DNA of 64,000 nt from Duodenibacillus massiliensis (GTDB lineage: Bacteria; Pseudomonadota; Gammaproteobacteria; Burkholderiales; Burkholderiaceae_F). The position numbers and the translations under genes were made by a program. Below, piece after piece: positions 9,329-21,281 of the stretch. The notes under the pieces are model-generated. The model did not search any database, was not told where the DNA came from, and saw only the letters and a program-made list of their open reading frames with translations. The stretch is from NCBI RefSeq assembly GCF_900128485.1, contig NZ_LT635859.1, positions 495,869 to 559,868 on the forward strand, in the 5' to 3' direction. Position 1 is the first letter of the stretch; each line of letters begins with the position of its first letter.

Positions 9329-9405
9329 AAGAACGGCATTTGACGCGCCTTCCCCCTCCACGGCCTGCCGGCCGTGGAGGGTCGGCACGTCAAATGCCGT
9401 TCTTT
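9329..9405. repeat. 77-nt composite inverted repeat near the IS21 right end
   Basis: An outer stem AAGAACGGCATTTGACG (9329-9345) pairs with CGTCAAATGCCGTTCTT, and an inner 12-bp stem CCCTCCACGGCC/GGCCGTGGAGGG has a TGCC loop. The outer arm ends in a T run, so it would act as a strong terminator for the passenger gene. It is preceded by a run of ten G (9311-9320). Confidence 0.75.
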
Positions 9406-9415
9406 TGTCCCTTTT

Positions 9416-9470
9416 GGAGGTGGGTCAATTTTTATGTCGTTTTGAGGGTCAATTCTTATGTCGCTTGACA
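9416..9470 (-). repeat. IS21 right terminal repeats
   Basis: Read on the minus strand this begins TGTCAAGCGACAT and carries two CGACAT units 24 bp apart, matching the left end in inverse orientation. Confidence 0.85.
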
Positions 9471-9480
9471 GGGCTTGAAC
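9471..9480 (+). repeat. Target-site duplication, right copy
   Basis: GGGCTTGAAC immediately right of the IS21 element is identical to 6394-6403. Deleting one copy restores the interrupted frame. Confidence 0.75.
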
Positions 9481-9737
9481 TCAAGTCGTCCGCCTCTGTA
9501 GCGATAAACGCGGAACTTCTCCAGTCCGGAGTGCTCCTTTTTAAAGTCCTCTTTGAAAACAATCTCCCAGCAATCCTTCTTACCGTTGACCGGCAGGCAC
9601 TTACCGACAGAGCGGGAATTCCCCTTGCTGCGGGCAGGACGCTTCTTAACGGGATTCTTGTACGTCATTGCGTCCCTGTTCTTGGCTGAACCGTTGATGA
9701 TCAGGGGCGGCAGTTCCGGAAGCGTAATGTTGGGCAT

Positions 9738-10163
9738 GGTGTGCTCATAGAAACCTGTAGAGATGTTCTTTTTTGCGCAAAATATCGTTGTTTGCCATTG
9801 ATTTAAAACAAATCTTTGGCGATTAATCTATGAATGTATCTATACGCGCACAATTTGGGCTTCTTTTCTTCAAAAAAACCACGCTGTAAGCACAAGGCAC
9901 TATGAAGCCTCAGTAAAACCGTTCTAGCATGACGGTTACCCGGTTTTTTCCGCATCCACCGAAAGGAAAAAGCGTGCCGGGGCGTTTTCTGAGGTCAACA
10001 CAAACGGCCCGCGGAAAACGTTGGCTGTTACGTTCTGAAGGCCTGGTTCACAGCCTTTGCGCCTGCAGAAGCAGTCAAATTCGTGCGGTCTGCGCCGGAC
10101 AACCCCGATGCCGGTACCGTCTGCACCGTTGGTTTACATGCATTGCGAAAGAAGTTAAGAAAA
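9738..10163. other. Non-coding stretch and leader before the BASS transporter
   Basis: 426 bp without a convincing gene. 9750-9900 is AT-rich and probably holds the promoters of the minus-strand ORF and/or the transporter. At 9916-9946, AACCGT can pair with ACGGTT or, alternatively, AAACCG with CGGTTTTTT, giving two mutually exclusive hairpins, one terminator-like. I see no riboswitch class that I recognise. Confidence 0.4.
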
Positions 10164-11123
10164 ATGAAAACTCTGGCCTCCGTCAGTCAGTTCTTCGGCA
10201 AGACTTTTGCCCTCTGGGTGCTTGTCTTTGCCGCCCTCGCGTTTTACTTTCCTGCAACCTTTAAGGTTTTTCTGCCCTACGTCTCGATTCTTCTCGGGAT
10301 TGTGATGTTCGGTATGGGTCTTACGCTCTCCGTGGGCGACTTTAAGGCCGTTTTAACGCGCCCCCGCGACGTCTTCATCGGTATTGTCGGTCAGTTTGTG
10401 ATCATGCCCGCAATTGCCGCGTTTCTCTGCTGGGCGATGAACCTGCCGCCCGATATTGCCGTGGGCGTCATTCTTGTGGGCTGCTGCCCGGGCGGCACCG
10501 CCAGTAACGTGATGACCTTCCTGGCCCGAGGCGACGTGGCGCTTTCCGTGACCATTACGAGCTGCACCACGATTCTCGCGCCGCTTGTCACGCCGTTTTT
10601 GATTTACTTCCTCGCCAACCAGTGGGTGGAAATCAATCCGCTCGCGATGTTCTGGTCCATCTGCCAGATCGTGCTCATTCCGATCGCTTTGGGTGTGGCC
10701 GTGAAGTCGCTCTTCGGTCGTAAGGTGGAAGTGGCTGTCTCGGCGCTGCCGCTGGTAAGCGTCGTGGCCATTGTGCTGATTCTGGCAGCTGTCGTTGCCG
10801 TGAGCCGCCCCACGATTGAGAAGGCAGGCCTGCTCGTTCTTGCCGTCGTGATTCTGCACAACGGTCTCGGACTTTTGCTCGGCTACATTCTCGGCAAGGT
10901 CTTTCACATGGAACTCCCGAAGTGCAAGTGCCTTTCCATCGAAATCGGTATGCAGAACTCGGCCCTTGGCGTGGCGCTTGCAACGGCGCACTTCGCGACG
11001 ATGCCTCTCGCGGCACTGCCCGCTGCGGTCTTCAGCTTCTGGCATAACGTCTCCGGCCCCATCATGGCCACGGTTTACCGCCGCATGAATGACAAGGCCG
11101 GTGAACCGGTTGAATTCAAATAA
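10164..11123 (+). CDS. BASS-family (bile acid:sodium symporter-like) transporter
   Basis: Inner-membrane protein of 319 aa with about nine to ten hydrophobic segments. The family's conserved core is visible: CCPGGTASNVMTFLARGDVALS near residue 110, split here as GCCPGGTASN followed by VMTFLA, and later EIGMQNSALGVALA near 255. BASS members move bile acids, pantoate or other organic anions with sodium, and the substrate cannot be read from sequence. ATG 10164 is chosen because the protein then begins just before the first membrane segment. Earlier in-frame codons are not membrane-like. A terminator pair follows. Confidence 0.85.
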   Translation: MKTLASVSQFFGKTFALWVLVFAALAFYFPATFKVFLPYVSILLGIVMFGMGLTLSVGDFKAVLTRPRDVFIGIVGQFVIMPAIAAFLCWAMNLPPDIAVGVILVGCCPGGTASNVMTFLARGDVALSVTITSCTTILAPLVTPFLIYFLANQWVEINPLAMFWSICQIVLIPIALGVAVKSLFGRKVEVAVSALPLVSVVAIVLILAAVVAVSRPTIEKAGLLVLAVVILHNGLGLLLGYILGKVFHMELPKCKCLSIEIGMQNSALGVALATAHFATMPLAALPAAVFSFWHNVSGPIMATVYRRMNDKAGEPVEFK

Positions 11124-11138
11124 CGGTTCACCCACCAA

Positions 11139-11161
11139 GGCGGCGTCACACTGACGCCGCC
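11139..11161 (+). terminator. GC hairpin after BASS gene
   Basis: A perfect 10-bp stem GGCGGCGTCA/TGACGCCGCC with a 3-nt loop, 15 bp after the stop. It has no T run of its own and may act with the next hairpin. Confidence 0.5.
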
Positions 11162-11172
11162 CGAATACGACG

Positions 11173-11206
11173 AAACGCCCGATTTCTTTGCGGAAACCGG
11201 GCGTTT
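11173..11206. terminator. Bidirectional intrinsic terminator
   Basis: AAACGCCCG (11173-11181) pairs with CGGGCGTTT (11198-11206), with T or A tracts on both sides. It separates the convergent BASS and amino-acid-binding-protein genes. Confidence 0.75.
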
Positions 11207-11228
11207 TAGTGTGCGTTAAGCGTACGCT

Positions 11229-11972
11229 TTAGAGCGTATCGCCGAACCACTTCACGTAGATTTTCTTGTACGTACCGTCTTCACGCACAGCCTTTAAGGC
11301 CTTGTTGAGACGTTCACGCAGGGCATTACCCTTTTGCACGGCAAAGCCGTAATCGTCCTCAGAAAGGATCACCGGCACTTCCCTTAGGTTCAGGTTGCGC
11401 GCAGCCTTCTGAGTGAGGAAGTATTCGTTCACGGGCTTATCGTTCACCATCGCCCAGCAACCCTTCTGATTGACTTCCAAAAAGGCTTCCGCAGCGGAAT
11501 TAAACGTGCGGATCTTCGTTCCCTTGAGACGCTGAGAGAAGAGTGCCCCGGAGCTGCCGATTTCAACGCAAAGGGTTTTGCCTTCGAGATCCTTCGCGCC
11601 CTTAATCTTGTCGACGTTATCCTTGTGCGTCATGATCGAGAGACCGCTCTTGTAGTAGGGGTCCGAGAAATCGACCTTGGCTGCACGCTCGGGCGTAATC
11701 GTGAGTGCGGATACCGCCACATCAATGGAGCCCGAAACAAGCGCCGGCACCAGGCCGTCTAAGCCCATCGAATAGATCTGCACGTCAAACCCGGCCTTTT
11801 TGCCGATGGCGTTGATGAGATCAATGTCAAAGCCGACGTACTTGCCGGACGCTGAATCCAGGAATTCAAAGGGGGGATAGACCGTCTCACTGCCAACACG
11901 CAGGGTTTCGGCGTTGACGCTCACGACAACAAGCGCGGTCGCTGCTGCGACCGCAATCTTCTTGATATTCAT
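11229..11972 (-). CDS. Amino-acid ABC transporter periplasmic binding protein
   Basis: 247 aa, SBP family 3. A Sec signal peptide occupies residues 1-21, with cleavage likely after VNA. The ligand-binding signature LRVGSETVYPPFEFLD follows, then GFDIDLINAIGKKAG and DPYYKSGLS, typical of polar or basic amino-acid binders. AAAGGAA precedes the ATG. It stands alone: no permease or ATPase is adjacent. A second paralogue at 46.6 kb sits beside a permease, and the two could share it (inference). Ligand identity is not determinable here. Confidence 0.88.
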   Translation of the reverse strand: MNIKKIAVAAATALVVVSVNAETLRVGSETVYPPFEFLDSASGKYVGFDIDLINAIGKKAGFDVQIYSMGLDGLVPALVSGSIDVAVSALTITPERAAKVDFSDPYYKSGLSIMTHKDNVDKIKGAKDLEGKTLCVEIGSSGALFSQRLKGTKIRTFNSAAEAFLEVNQKGCWAMVNDKPVNEYFLTQKAARNLNLREVPVILSEDDYGFAVQKGNALRERLNKALKAVREDGTYKKIYVKWFGDTL

Positions 11973-12112
11973 ACCGTAGGTTCCTTTTCCTATTGTTGTA
12001 CGGGATTATTTCGGTGCGGCTCATATGGCCGCTCGAGAAGCCATGAGTCTACGCATCCCGGGATAAAAAACCATACGGCAAAATGGCTAGGAACAAACCC
12101 TTTAGGCAAAGA

Positions 12113-12147
12113 AAAACCCCCGAGACCGTTTTGATCCCGAGGGTTTT
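12113..12147 (-). terminator. rRNA operon terminator
   Basis: In the minus-strand transcript AAAACCCTCGGGA pairs with UCUCGGGGGUUUU using two G-U pairs, and it ends in a U run. The pairing is better on this strand than on the plus strand. It lies 10 bp after 5S rRNA. Confidence 0.75.
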
Positions 12148-12157
12148 AAATGGTAAA

Positions 12158-12273
12158 GCCCGGCAGTGTCCTACTTTCACTGGAAATACAACCAACTATC
12201 ATCGGCCCAGAAGCGTTTCACTGTCCTGTTCGGAATGGGAAGGAGTGGTACCGCCACGGTATGGCCGCCGGGC
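12158..12273 (-). rRNA. rrf: 5S ribosomal RNA
   Basis: Terminal helix GCCCGGCGGCC pairs near the end with GGACACTGCCGGGC. The conserved CCGAACAGG-type loop and GATGATAGT segment are present. About 116 nt, last gene of the rRNA operon. Confidence 0.95.
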
Positions 12274-12431
12274 AAAGCCTGTTGTCTCAGAAGTTCTTTA
12301 ATTGAACTCCCGTGACGAAGTCTTTGCAAAAAGAAGTAAACGTCGGAACGCGATTATTTGCATTCACTGCGCTTCAAAATCCATTGTCCGTTTCTCAACT
12401 GCCTCACATTAGGCTAGGCAGCACGGTTATA

Positions 12432-15314
<2,883 letters not shown>

Positions 15315-15492
15315 TATAACCCTGCAGCCTTTTGCCCGCAGAGTATTCACGTGACTGATTTCGTAACGTGCTGTTCTCTTGGTTAATTCGTTGAGATTCT
15401 CGTTCAATGAAGATTTGAAACTCAGTTCAAATGCAATCACATCCCGTTTCAGCGTCTCATCAACGCTGAAATTGAACGCTTTACTTCTTTTT

Positions 15493-15510
15493 CCAAATTT
15501 TTAAAGAGCT
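15493..15510 (-). promoter_or_regulatory. boxA-type antitermination site before 23S
   Basis: Minus strand reads AGCTCTTTAAAAATTTGG, close to the boxA consensus TGCTCTTTAA. It is placed in the 16S-23S spacer, as is usual for Nus-factor antitermination of rRNA transcription. Confidence 0.6.
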
Positions 15511-15584
15511 CGGTGCATCTTCGTACTGAAGACACTCCGTTTAAATGTTTTCAGTTCTCACTGAAAACGCTTAAACCGGGCGTC

Positions 15585-15660
15585 TGGTGGAGACAAACGG
15601 GATCGAACCGTTGACCCCCTGCTTGCAAAGCAGGTGCTCTCCCAGCTGAGCTATGCCCCC
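15585..15660 (-). tRNA. tRNA-Ala (TGC)
   Basis: In the 16S-23S spacer. Acceptor GGGGGCA pairs with TGTCTCC, the anticodon loop TTTGCAA gives anticodon TGC, and CCA is encoded. Confidence 0.98.
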
Positions 15661-15681
15661 GCGTGTTTCATGCACTGCGTT

Positions 15682-15758
15682 TGGTGGGTCTTGATGGACT
15701 CGAACCATCGACCCCCGCCTTATCAAGACGATGCTCTAACCAGCTGAGCTAAAGACCC
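15682..15758 (-). tRNA. tRNA-Ile (GAT)
   Basis: In the 16S-23S spacer. Acceptor GGGTCTT pairs with AAGACCC, the anticodon loop TTGATAA gives GAT, and CCA is encoded. The Ile-Ala order is the common proteobacterial one. Confidence 0.98.
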
Positions 15759-15784
15759 AACCGCATTACAACTTCAACAGACTC

Positions 15785-15800
15785 AACCGATAAGTGTGGG
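15785..15800 (-). repeat. 16S processing stem, 3' arm
   Basis: On the plus strand AACCGATAAGTGTGGG is the exact reverse complement of 17515-17530. The pair would bring together the 16S leader and trailer for RNase III. Confidence 0.75.
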
Positions 15801-15844
15801 AACTTCCTTCTTTTACTGCAGTTCCTTTTCAGAAACATTCTCTA

Positions 15845-17379
<1,535 letters not shown>

Positions 17380-17514
17380 AATCCTGCTTTTTGGTCGTAC
17401 TCAAATCACTCGCAGAAACTGACCGAGATAAATCTCAATCATTTCTTTGGCTTAAAGTCTGAGTACTTCCGATTTTTTTGCGTTTCCATGAAGAAACTGC
17501 ATTTTTCAGAAGCA

Positions 17515-17530
17515 CCCACACTTATCGGTT
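17515..17530 (-). repeat. 16S processing stem, 5' arm
   Basis: CCCACACTTATCGGTT pairs perfectly with 15785-15800 across 16S. Confidence 0.75.
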
Positions 17531-17540
17531 CGTCTGTTTC

Positions 17541-17555
17541 AGATTTTTAAAGAAC
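17541..17555 (-). promoter_or_regulatory. boxA-type site in the 16S leader
   Basis: Minus strand reads GTTCTTTAAAAATCT, matching the boxA core CTTTAA and the copy in the spacer before 23S. It lies between tRNA-fMet and 16S. Confidence 0.55.
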
Positions 17556-17571
17556 ACCGAAAACCTGTCGT

Positions 17572-17648
<77 letters not shown>

Positions 17649-17687
17649 ATCCGAGTTTTCGCTCTGCCTCATCAGCAGAGAAAGCGC

Positions 17688-17716
17688 ATATTACAGAACG
17701 ATTTTTCTGATGTCAA
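17688..17716 (-). promoter_or_regulatory. Promoter of the tRNA-fMet/rRNA operon
   Basis: On the minus strand TTGACA (17716-17711) and TAATAT (17693-17688) are separated by exactly 17 bp, a near-consensus sigma-70 promoter. It ends 39 bp before tRNA-fMet. No second promoter of this quality is visible between tRNA-fMet and 16S. Confidence 0.8.
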
Positions 17717-17841
17717 GCTTTGCGCCAAAAATTTTTTAAGCGCCTTTTGCGGCCATTACCTGAATTACGCCACCGCCTGAGGTTTTTCGCCTTGATTTAC
17801 AGCGGTTTTCCGAAAGCCAGCCAACCCCGACGGCCCCGCTC

Positions 17842-17850
17842 TGTTAAAAT
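17842..17850 (+). promoter_or_regulatory. Candidate extended -10 promoter for pyrD
   Basis: TGTTAAAAT matches an extended -10 element (TG-N-TAAAAT). No good -35 is seen. Transcription from here would give a leader of roughly 140 nt. Confidence 0.35.
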
Positions 17851-17898
17851 GCACAAACAACACTTAGTACTTTCGGCCTACGCCGCACACCATATGCT

Positions 17899-17929
17899 GA
17901 CAGCCGCTTGAAAGTTTGAAGAGGCTGTC
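17899..17929 (+). other. Hairpin in the pyrD leader
   Basis: GACAGCC (17899-17905) pairs with GGCTGTC (17923-17929) around a 17-nt loop, about 70 bp before the pyrD start. Pyrimidine genes are often controlled in their leaders, but no specific mechanism can be read here. Confidence 0.35.
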
Positions 17930-17997
17930 GGAAAATGTGCGTGCATTTTTCCCCTGCGGCAGAGCATTTTGCCGCCATTTATAAACAGTAAACCGCC

Positions 17998-19050
17998 ATG
18001 CTTTACAAACTTGCCAAGAGCGTTCTCTTTCAGATGCAGCCTGAAACTGCCCACCATCTGATCATGGAGAACTTGGACTGGGTCACTTCGTTCGGTCTTC
18101 ATAAGCTGCTTACCCACACGCCCCCGGAAGATCCGGTGGAAGTGATGGGCATCCGCTTTCCCAATACGATCGGGCTTGCGGCCGGCATGGATAAGGACGG
18201 CGAGCGTGTAAGCGCTTTCGGTGCCCTCGGGTTCGGCCACGTCGAAATCGGCACGATCACGCCGCTCGCGCAGCCCGGTAACGCCAAGCCGCGCTGTTTC
18301 CGCGTGATTCCCGCCGAAGGCATCATCAACCGCATGGGCTTTAACAACGAAGGGTGCGACAAGGTGCTCAAGAACTTAAAGAGTGCCGACGCCTTTAAGC
18401 TCAGAGGCGGTGTTTTGGGGATCAACATCGGCAAAAATGCCGTCACCCCCATTGAAAATGCGGTGAGCGACTACCGTATCTGCCTGCAGAAGACCTATGC
18501 CAAGGCCGATTACATCGCCGTCAACATTTCAAGCCCCAACACCAAGAATCTGAGGACGCTCCAAGGCGACAAACCCCTGTGCGAACTGCTCGAGGCCCTT
18601 AAGACCGAGCGTGAAAAGATCATGGAAACGCAGGGTCTGGCCTACAAGCCCATCGCCGTGAAGCTTGCGCCCGACCTCGATAACGATGCCATCCTGCGCG
18701 CCGTGGACCACATTGTGAGCTACGGCATGGACGCGGTGATTGCCACCAACACGACGATTGATCACTCCTCCGTTCAGGGGCTGCCCCACTGGGAGGAAAC
18801 GGGCGGCCTTTCCGGTAAGCCCCTGATGGAGCGCTCCACCGAATGTCTGCGCCTCATTACCGAGCACCTCAAGGGCGAACGCCCCGTGATTGCCTCGGGC
18901 GGCGTCATGACCGGGGAAGACGCCGTCATCAAGATGCAGGCCGGCGCCGCACTCGTGCAGCTTTATTCGGGCTTTGTCTATAAGGGACCGGCTCTGGTGG
19001 CTGAGTGCGTGGAAGCCGTTGCCAGGTGGCGCGCTGAACAAAAGCACTGA
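17998..19050 (+). CDS. pyrD: Dihydroorotate dehydrogenase (quinone), class 2
   Basis: Membrane-associated flavoenzyme of 350 aa that oxidises dihydroorotate to orotate in pyrimidine synthesis and passes electrons to quinone. The N-terminal helical segment (about residues 1-40) that binds quinone identifies class 2. FMN and substrate motifs include GLAAGMDKDGE near residue 60, GFGHVEIGTIT, NRMGFNN and NISSPNTKNLR, where the second Ser is the class 2 catalytic base. The C-terminal ASGGVMTGEDA and LVQLYSG complete the barrel. The ATG lacks a strong ribosome site. A terminator follows. Confidence 0.96.
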   Translation: MLYKLAKSVLFQMQPETAHHLIMENLDWVTSFGLHKLLTHTPPEDPVEVMGIRFPNTIGLAAGMDKDGERVSAFGALGFGHVEIGTITPLAQPGNAKPRCFRVIPAEGIINRMGFNNEGCDKVLKNLKSADAFKLRGGVLGINIGKNAVTPIENAVSDYRICLQKTYAKADYIAVNISSPNTKNLRTLQGDKPLCELLEALKTEREKIMETQGLAYKPIAVKLAPDLDNDAILRAVDHIVSYGMDAVIATNTTIDHSSVQGLPHWEETGGLSGKPLMERSTECLRLITEHLKGERPVIASGGVMTGEDAVIKMQAGAALVQLYSGFVYKGPALVAECVEAVARWRAEQKH

Positions 19051-19064
19051 CATACATTTTTTCT

Positions 19065-19100
19065 GAGCCGGTTTCAGCAGTCTGATTCCGGCTCTTTTTC
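19065..19100 (+). terminator. Intrinsic terminator after pyrD
   Basis: GAGCCGG (19065-19071) pairs with CCGGCTC (19088-19094), followed by TTTTTCT. Confidence 0.75.
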
Positions 19101-19253
19101 TCCGAAATATCCGATACTTCGCTCATGGTTGGGTGCGGTAAAATCGCCCGCACCTTTAAGAGAGGTCTGACGGCGCGGCTTCCTGCCGCAAACCGACAAA
19201 CGAAAAACGCCGCAGCCTCTGAAAACCCCAACACAACAATTACAGCGACAGCC

Positions 19254-21281
19254 ATGTTGTCTTCCACTCTTCCTGTCCGTCCCGCCTTTTGGAACGTACC
19301 GCTTTGGGCCGAAATCGGCGTTTACATCATCGGACTCATCGCCGTCATCGTCTGCGCGGCAGGCATTATCCGTGTGATCAGGGAGCGCCGCGCGGGAGCT
19401 GCGCCCGAAACGCCTGAAGGCCCCCGCAAGCGGCGCATCGCAAATCTTTTCTGCGAGGTGCTCGGACAAAGCAAAGTCATGCGTGGCGCAAGCGGCAAAG
19501 CGCATCTGGCGATTTTCTGGGGCTGCATTTTCCTTTTCTGGGGAACGGCCACCGCCACGCTTGACTGGGACGTCGGTCACTATGTGTTCGGGCAGCAGTT
19601 TCTGACCGGACGCTTTTATCTTGTCTACAAGCTCATCCTGGATACGGCCGGCCTTGCCGCTTTAATCGGCCTCGGCTACGGCGCCTGGCGCCGCTTTGTG
19701 GCGCACGACGAGCGGGTGGAAAGCAACGGGCGCTTTGCCTGCCTTATTGCAAGCCTTGCCGCCATCATCATTACGGGCTTTTTCGTTGAAGCCCTACGCC
19801 TTGCGGTGCAGCAGCCCGCCTGGCGTGAGTTTTCTCCCGTGGGTAACCTCCTTTCCCAGCTGTTTGCGGGCAGCACCCCGGATTTTCTGACCACAGCCCA
19901 TCTCTTTCTTTGGGTTGTGCACGGGCTTGCCTCGCTGATTTTCATCGCCGCGGTGCCGCTCACGTTTTATTCGCACATCTTTAAGACGCCGATCTCCATT
20001 TTCTGGCAGAAAGTGTCGCCCGCGGGTGCCATTGCCAAAATCGACAACATCGAAGAGCAGGAAACGTTCGGCATTTCCAAGTACGAGCAGTTCACCTGGC
20101 GCGACCGCGCCCGCTTTGACGGCTGCACCGAATGCGGCCGCTGCCGCGGCGTGTGCCCGGCCGTCAAGGCTGATACGCCTCTGGATCCGAAGTCGCTCAT
20201 CATGACGCTCCGAGACAGAATGCGCGATGCGGCAAACGACAAGGAACTTATTGGGGGGCTCGTGAGCCGTGACGCGCTCTGGAGCTGCACCACGTGCGGC
20301 GCCTGTGCGCGCGCCTGTCCCGCCGACATTCCGATTCCGGATCTCATCGTCTTGATGCGCCGGCATCTTGCGCTTGAAACAGGCGAATTCCCCGAAGGGC
20401 TCGCCGGCGCCCTGGAAAACACCGCTTCGGTCGGTAACCCCTGGGGCATGGACCCGGGCAGCCGCCTTGCGTGGGCCAAGGACCTGGATGTGCCGGTTGC
20501 CAAACCCGGCGTTGCCTACGACGTACTCTACTGGGTGGGGTGTTCAGCCAGTTACGACCGCCGGGCGCAGAAAATTGCCCGCGCCATGGTGAAGATTCTC
20601 AAGGCCGCCGGCATTCACTTTGCCGTAATGCAGGAAGAGCGCTGCCACGGCGACTTCGCTCGCCGCGCCGGTGAGGAATACCTCTTTCAGACAGCTGCCG
20701 CCGAAAACATCGAAAACCTCAGAAAGTATCAGTTCAAGGAACTCGTTGCGGCCTGCCCGCACTGCTTTAACACCCTTAAAAACGAGTATCCCCAGTTTGA
20801 GGGCGGCACCTTTAACTGCGTGAGCCATACGGTTCTCATTGACCGGCTCATCACCGAAGGCCGCATCAAGGTGAGTAAATCGCAGTTTTTCACCGTGATG
20901 CACGATCCCTGCTATCTCGCGCGCATGAACGGCATCACCGCCGAACCCCGCCGGGTGCTCGAAACCCTCGGCGCACACCTGCGCGAAGCCAAACACAGTA
21001 AGGCCGATACGCTTTGCTGCGGCGCGGGCGGCGCTCAGATCTTTATGGACCGGCCGGCCCGCATCAACGTGATCCGCCTGAAAGAACTCAAGGACACCAA
21101 GAGCGAAGTCGTTGCAAGCGCCTGCCCGCACTGCCTCACGATGCTCACAAGCGCGCAGGCTCAGCAAAAAGAAGGCGACAAGGACGAAGTTCTCTTCCTT
21201 GACGTCGCGGAAATCGTGGCCCAGCAGCTCGAAAGCGCTGCCGCCGAAGAAACGTCCGGAAGCCAGCGTCATGGCAGCTGA
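19254..21281 (+). CDS. Fused membrane/Fe-S oxidoreductase (HdrD-like, CCG domain)
   Basis: 675 aa from ATG 19254. Residues about 15-260 hold five or six membrane segments resembling the haem-b subunit of nitrate or heterodisulfide reductases (NarI/HdrE type). Next comes a two-cluster ferredoxin domain (CTECGRCRGVCP and CTTCGACARACPADIP). The C-terminal half carries two cysteine-rich CCG-type domains (ACPHCFN and CCGAGGAQ near residue 587, then ACPHCLT). Such proteins pass electrons between a quinone pool and a soluble partner, often electron-transfer flavoprotein or D-lactate-type dehydrogenases. The partner here is unknown because no etf or dehydrogenase gene is adjacent. The last 11 bp overlap the IclR regulator. 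The upstream in-frame extension to 19125 looks non-native. Confidence 0.8.
   Translation: MLSSTLPVRPAFWNVPLWAEIGVYIIGLIAVIVCAAGIIRVIRERRAGAAPETPEGPRKRRIANLFCEVLGQSKVMRGASGKAHLAIFWGCIFLFWGTATATLDWDVGHYVFGQQFLTGRFYLVYKLILDTAGLAALIGLGYGAWRRFVAHDERVESNGRFACLIASLAAIIITGFFVEALRLAVQQPAWREFSPVGNLLSQLFAGSTPDFLTTAHLFLWVVHGLASLIFIAAVPLTFYSHIFKTPISIFWQKVSPAGAIAKIDNIEEQETFGISKYEQFTWRDRARFDGCTECGRCRGVCPAVKADTPLDPKSLIMTLRDRMRDAANDKELIGGLVSRDALWSCTTCGACARACPADIPIPDLIVLMRRHLALETGEFPEGLAGALENTASVGNPWGMDPGSRLAWAKDLDVPVAKPGVAYDVLYWVGCSASYDRRAQKIARAMVKILKAAGIHFAVMQEERCHGDFARRAGEEYLFQTAAAENIENLRKYQFKELVAACPHCFNTLKNEYPQFEGGTFNCVSHTVLIDRLITEGRIKVSKSQFFTVMHDPCYLARMNGITAEPRRVLETLGAHLREAKHSKADTLCCGAGGAQIFMDRPARINVIRLKELKDTKSEVVASACPHCLTMLTSAQAQQKEGDKDEVLFLDVAEIVAQQLESAAAEETSGSQRHGS

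Larger units (their letters stand above)
6404..9470 (+). mobile_element. IS21-family element carrying a KfrA-like passenger
   Basis: A 3067-bp element bounded by matching TGT...ACA ends and flanked by a direct repeat. Both ends carry two copies of a motif beginning CGACAT, spaced 24 bp: CGACAT at 6411 and 6435, and the inverse ATGTCG at 9434 and 9458. Such subterminal transposase sites are typical of IS21. Cargo in order: istA, istB, a palindromic operator, a KfrA-like coiled-coil protein and a long hairpin. Both transposition genes are intact, so the copy may be active. The passenger makes it longer than the usual 2-2.5 kb. Confidence 0.9.
6328..9737 (-). pseudogene. Small ORF of unknown function interrupted by the IS21 element
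   Basis: The 5' part reads leftward from ATG 9737 (MPNITLPELPPL...) to 9471. Removing the IS and one copy of the 10-bp flanking repeat continues the same frame from 6393 down to TGA at 6328-6330 (reading FKPIDPENSIRRTKE). The rebuilt protein would be about 110 aa, basic and soluble, with a lysine-rich middle. I do not recognise it. It could itself be the start of a transposase-like protein, but there is no motif to prove that. As it stands, translation runs a few codons into the IS end and stops at 9456. Confidence 0.6.

Noticed and set aside
9297..9689. 130-codon plus-strand frame spanning the IS21 right end
   Set aside because: It runs through the big hairpin and the terminal repeats and is antisense to the interrupted ORF.
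9929..10163. Possible riboswitch before the BASS transporter
   Set aside because: The leader has small hairpins but none of the conserved cores I know (TPP, cobalamin, glycine, FMN or others).
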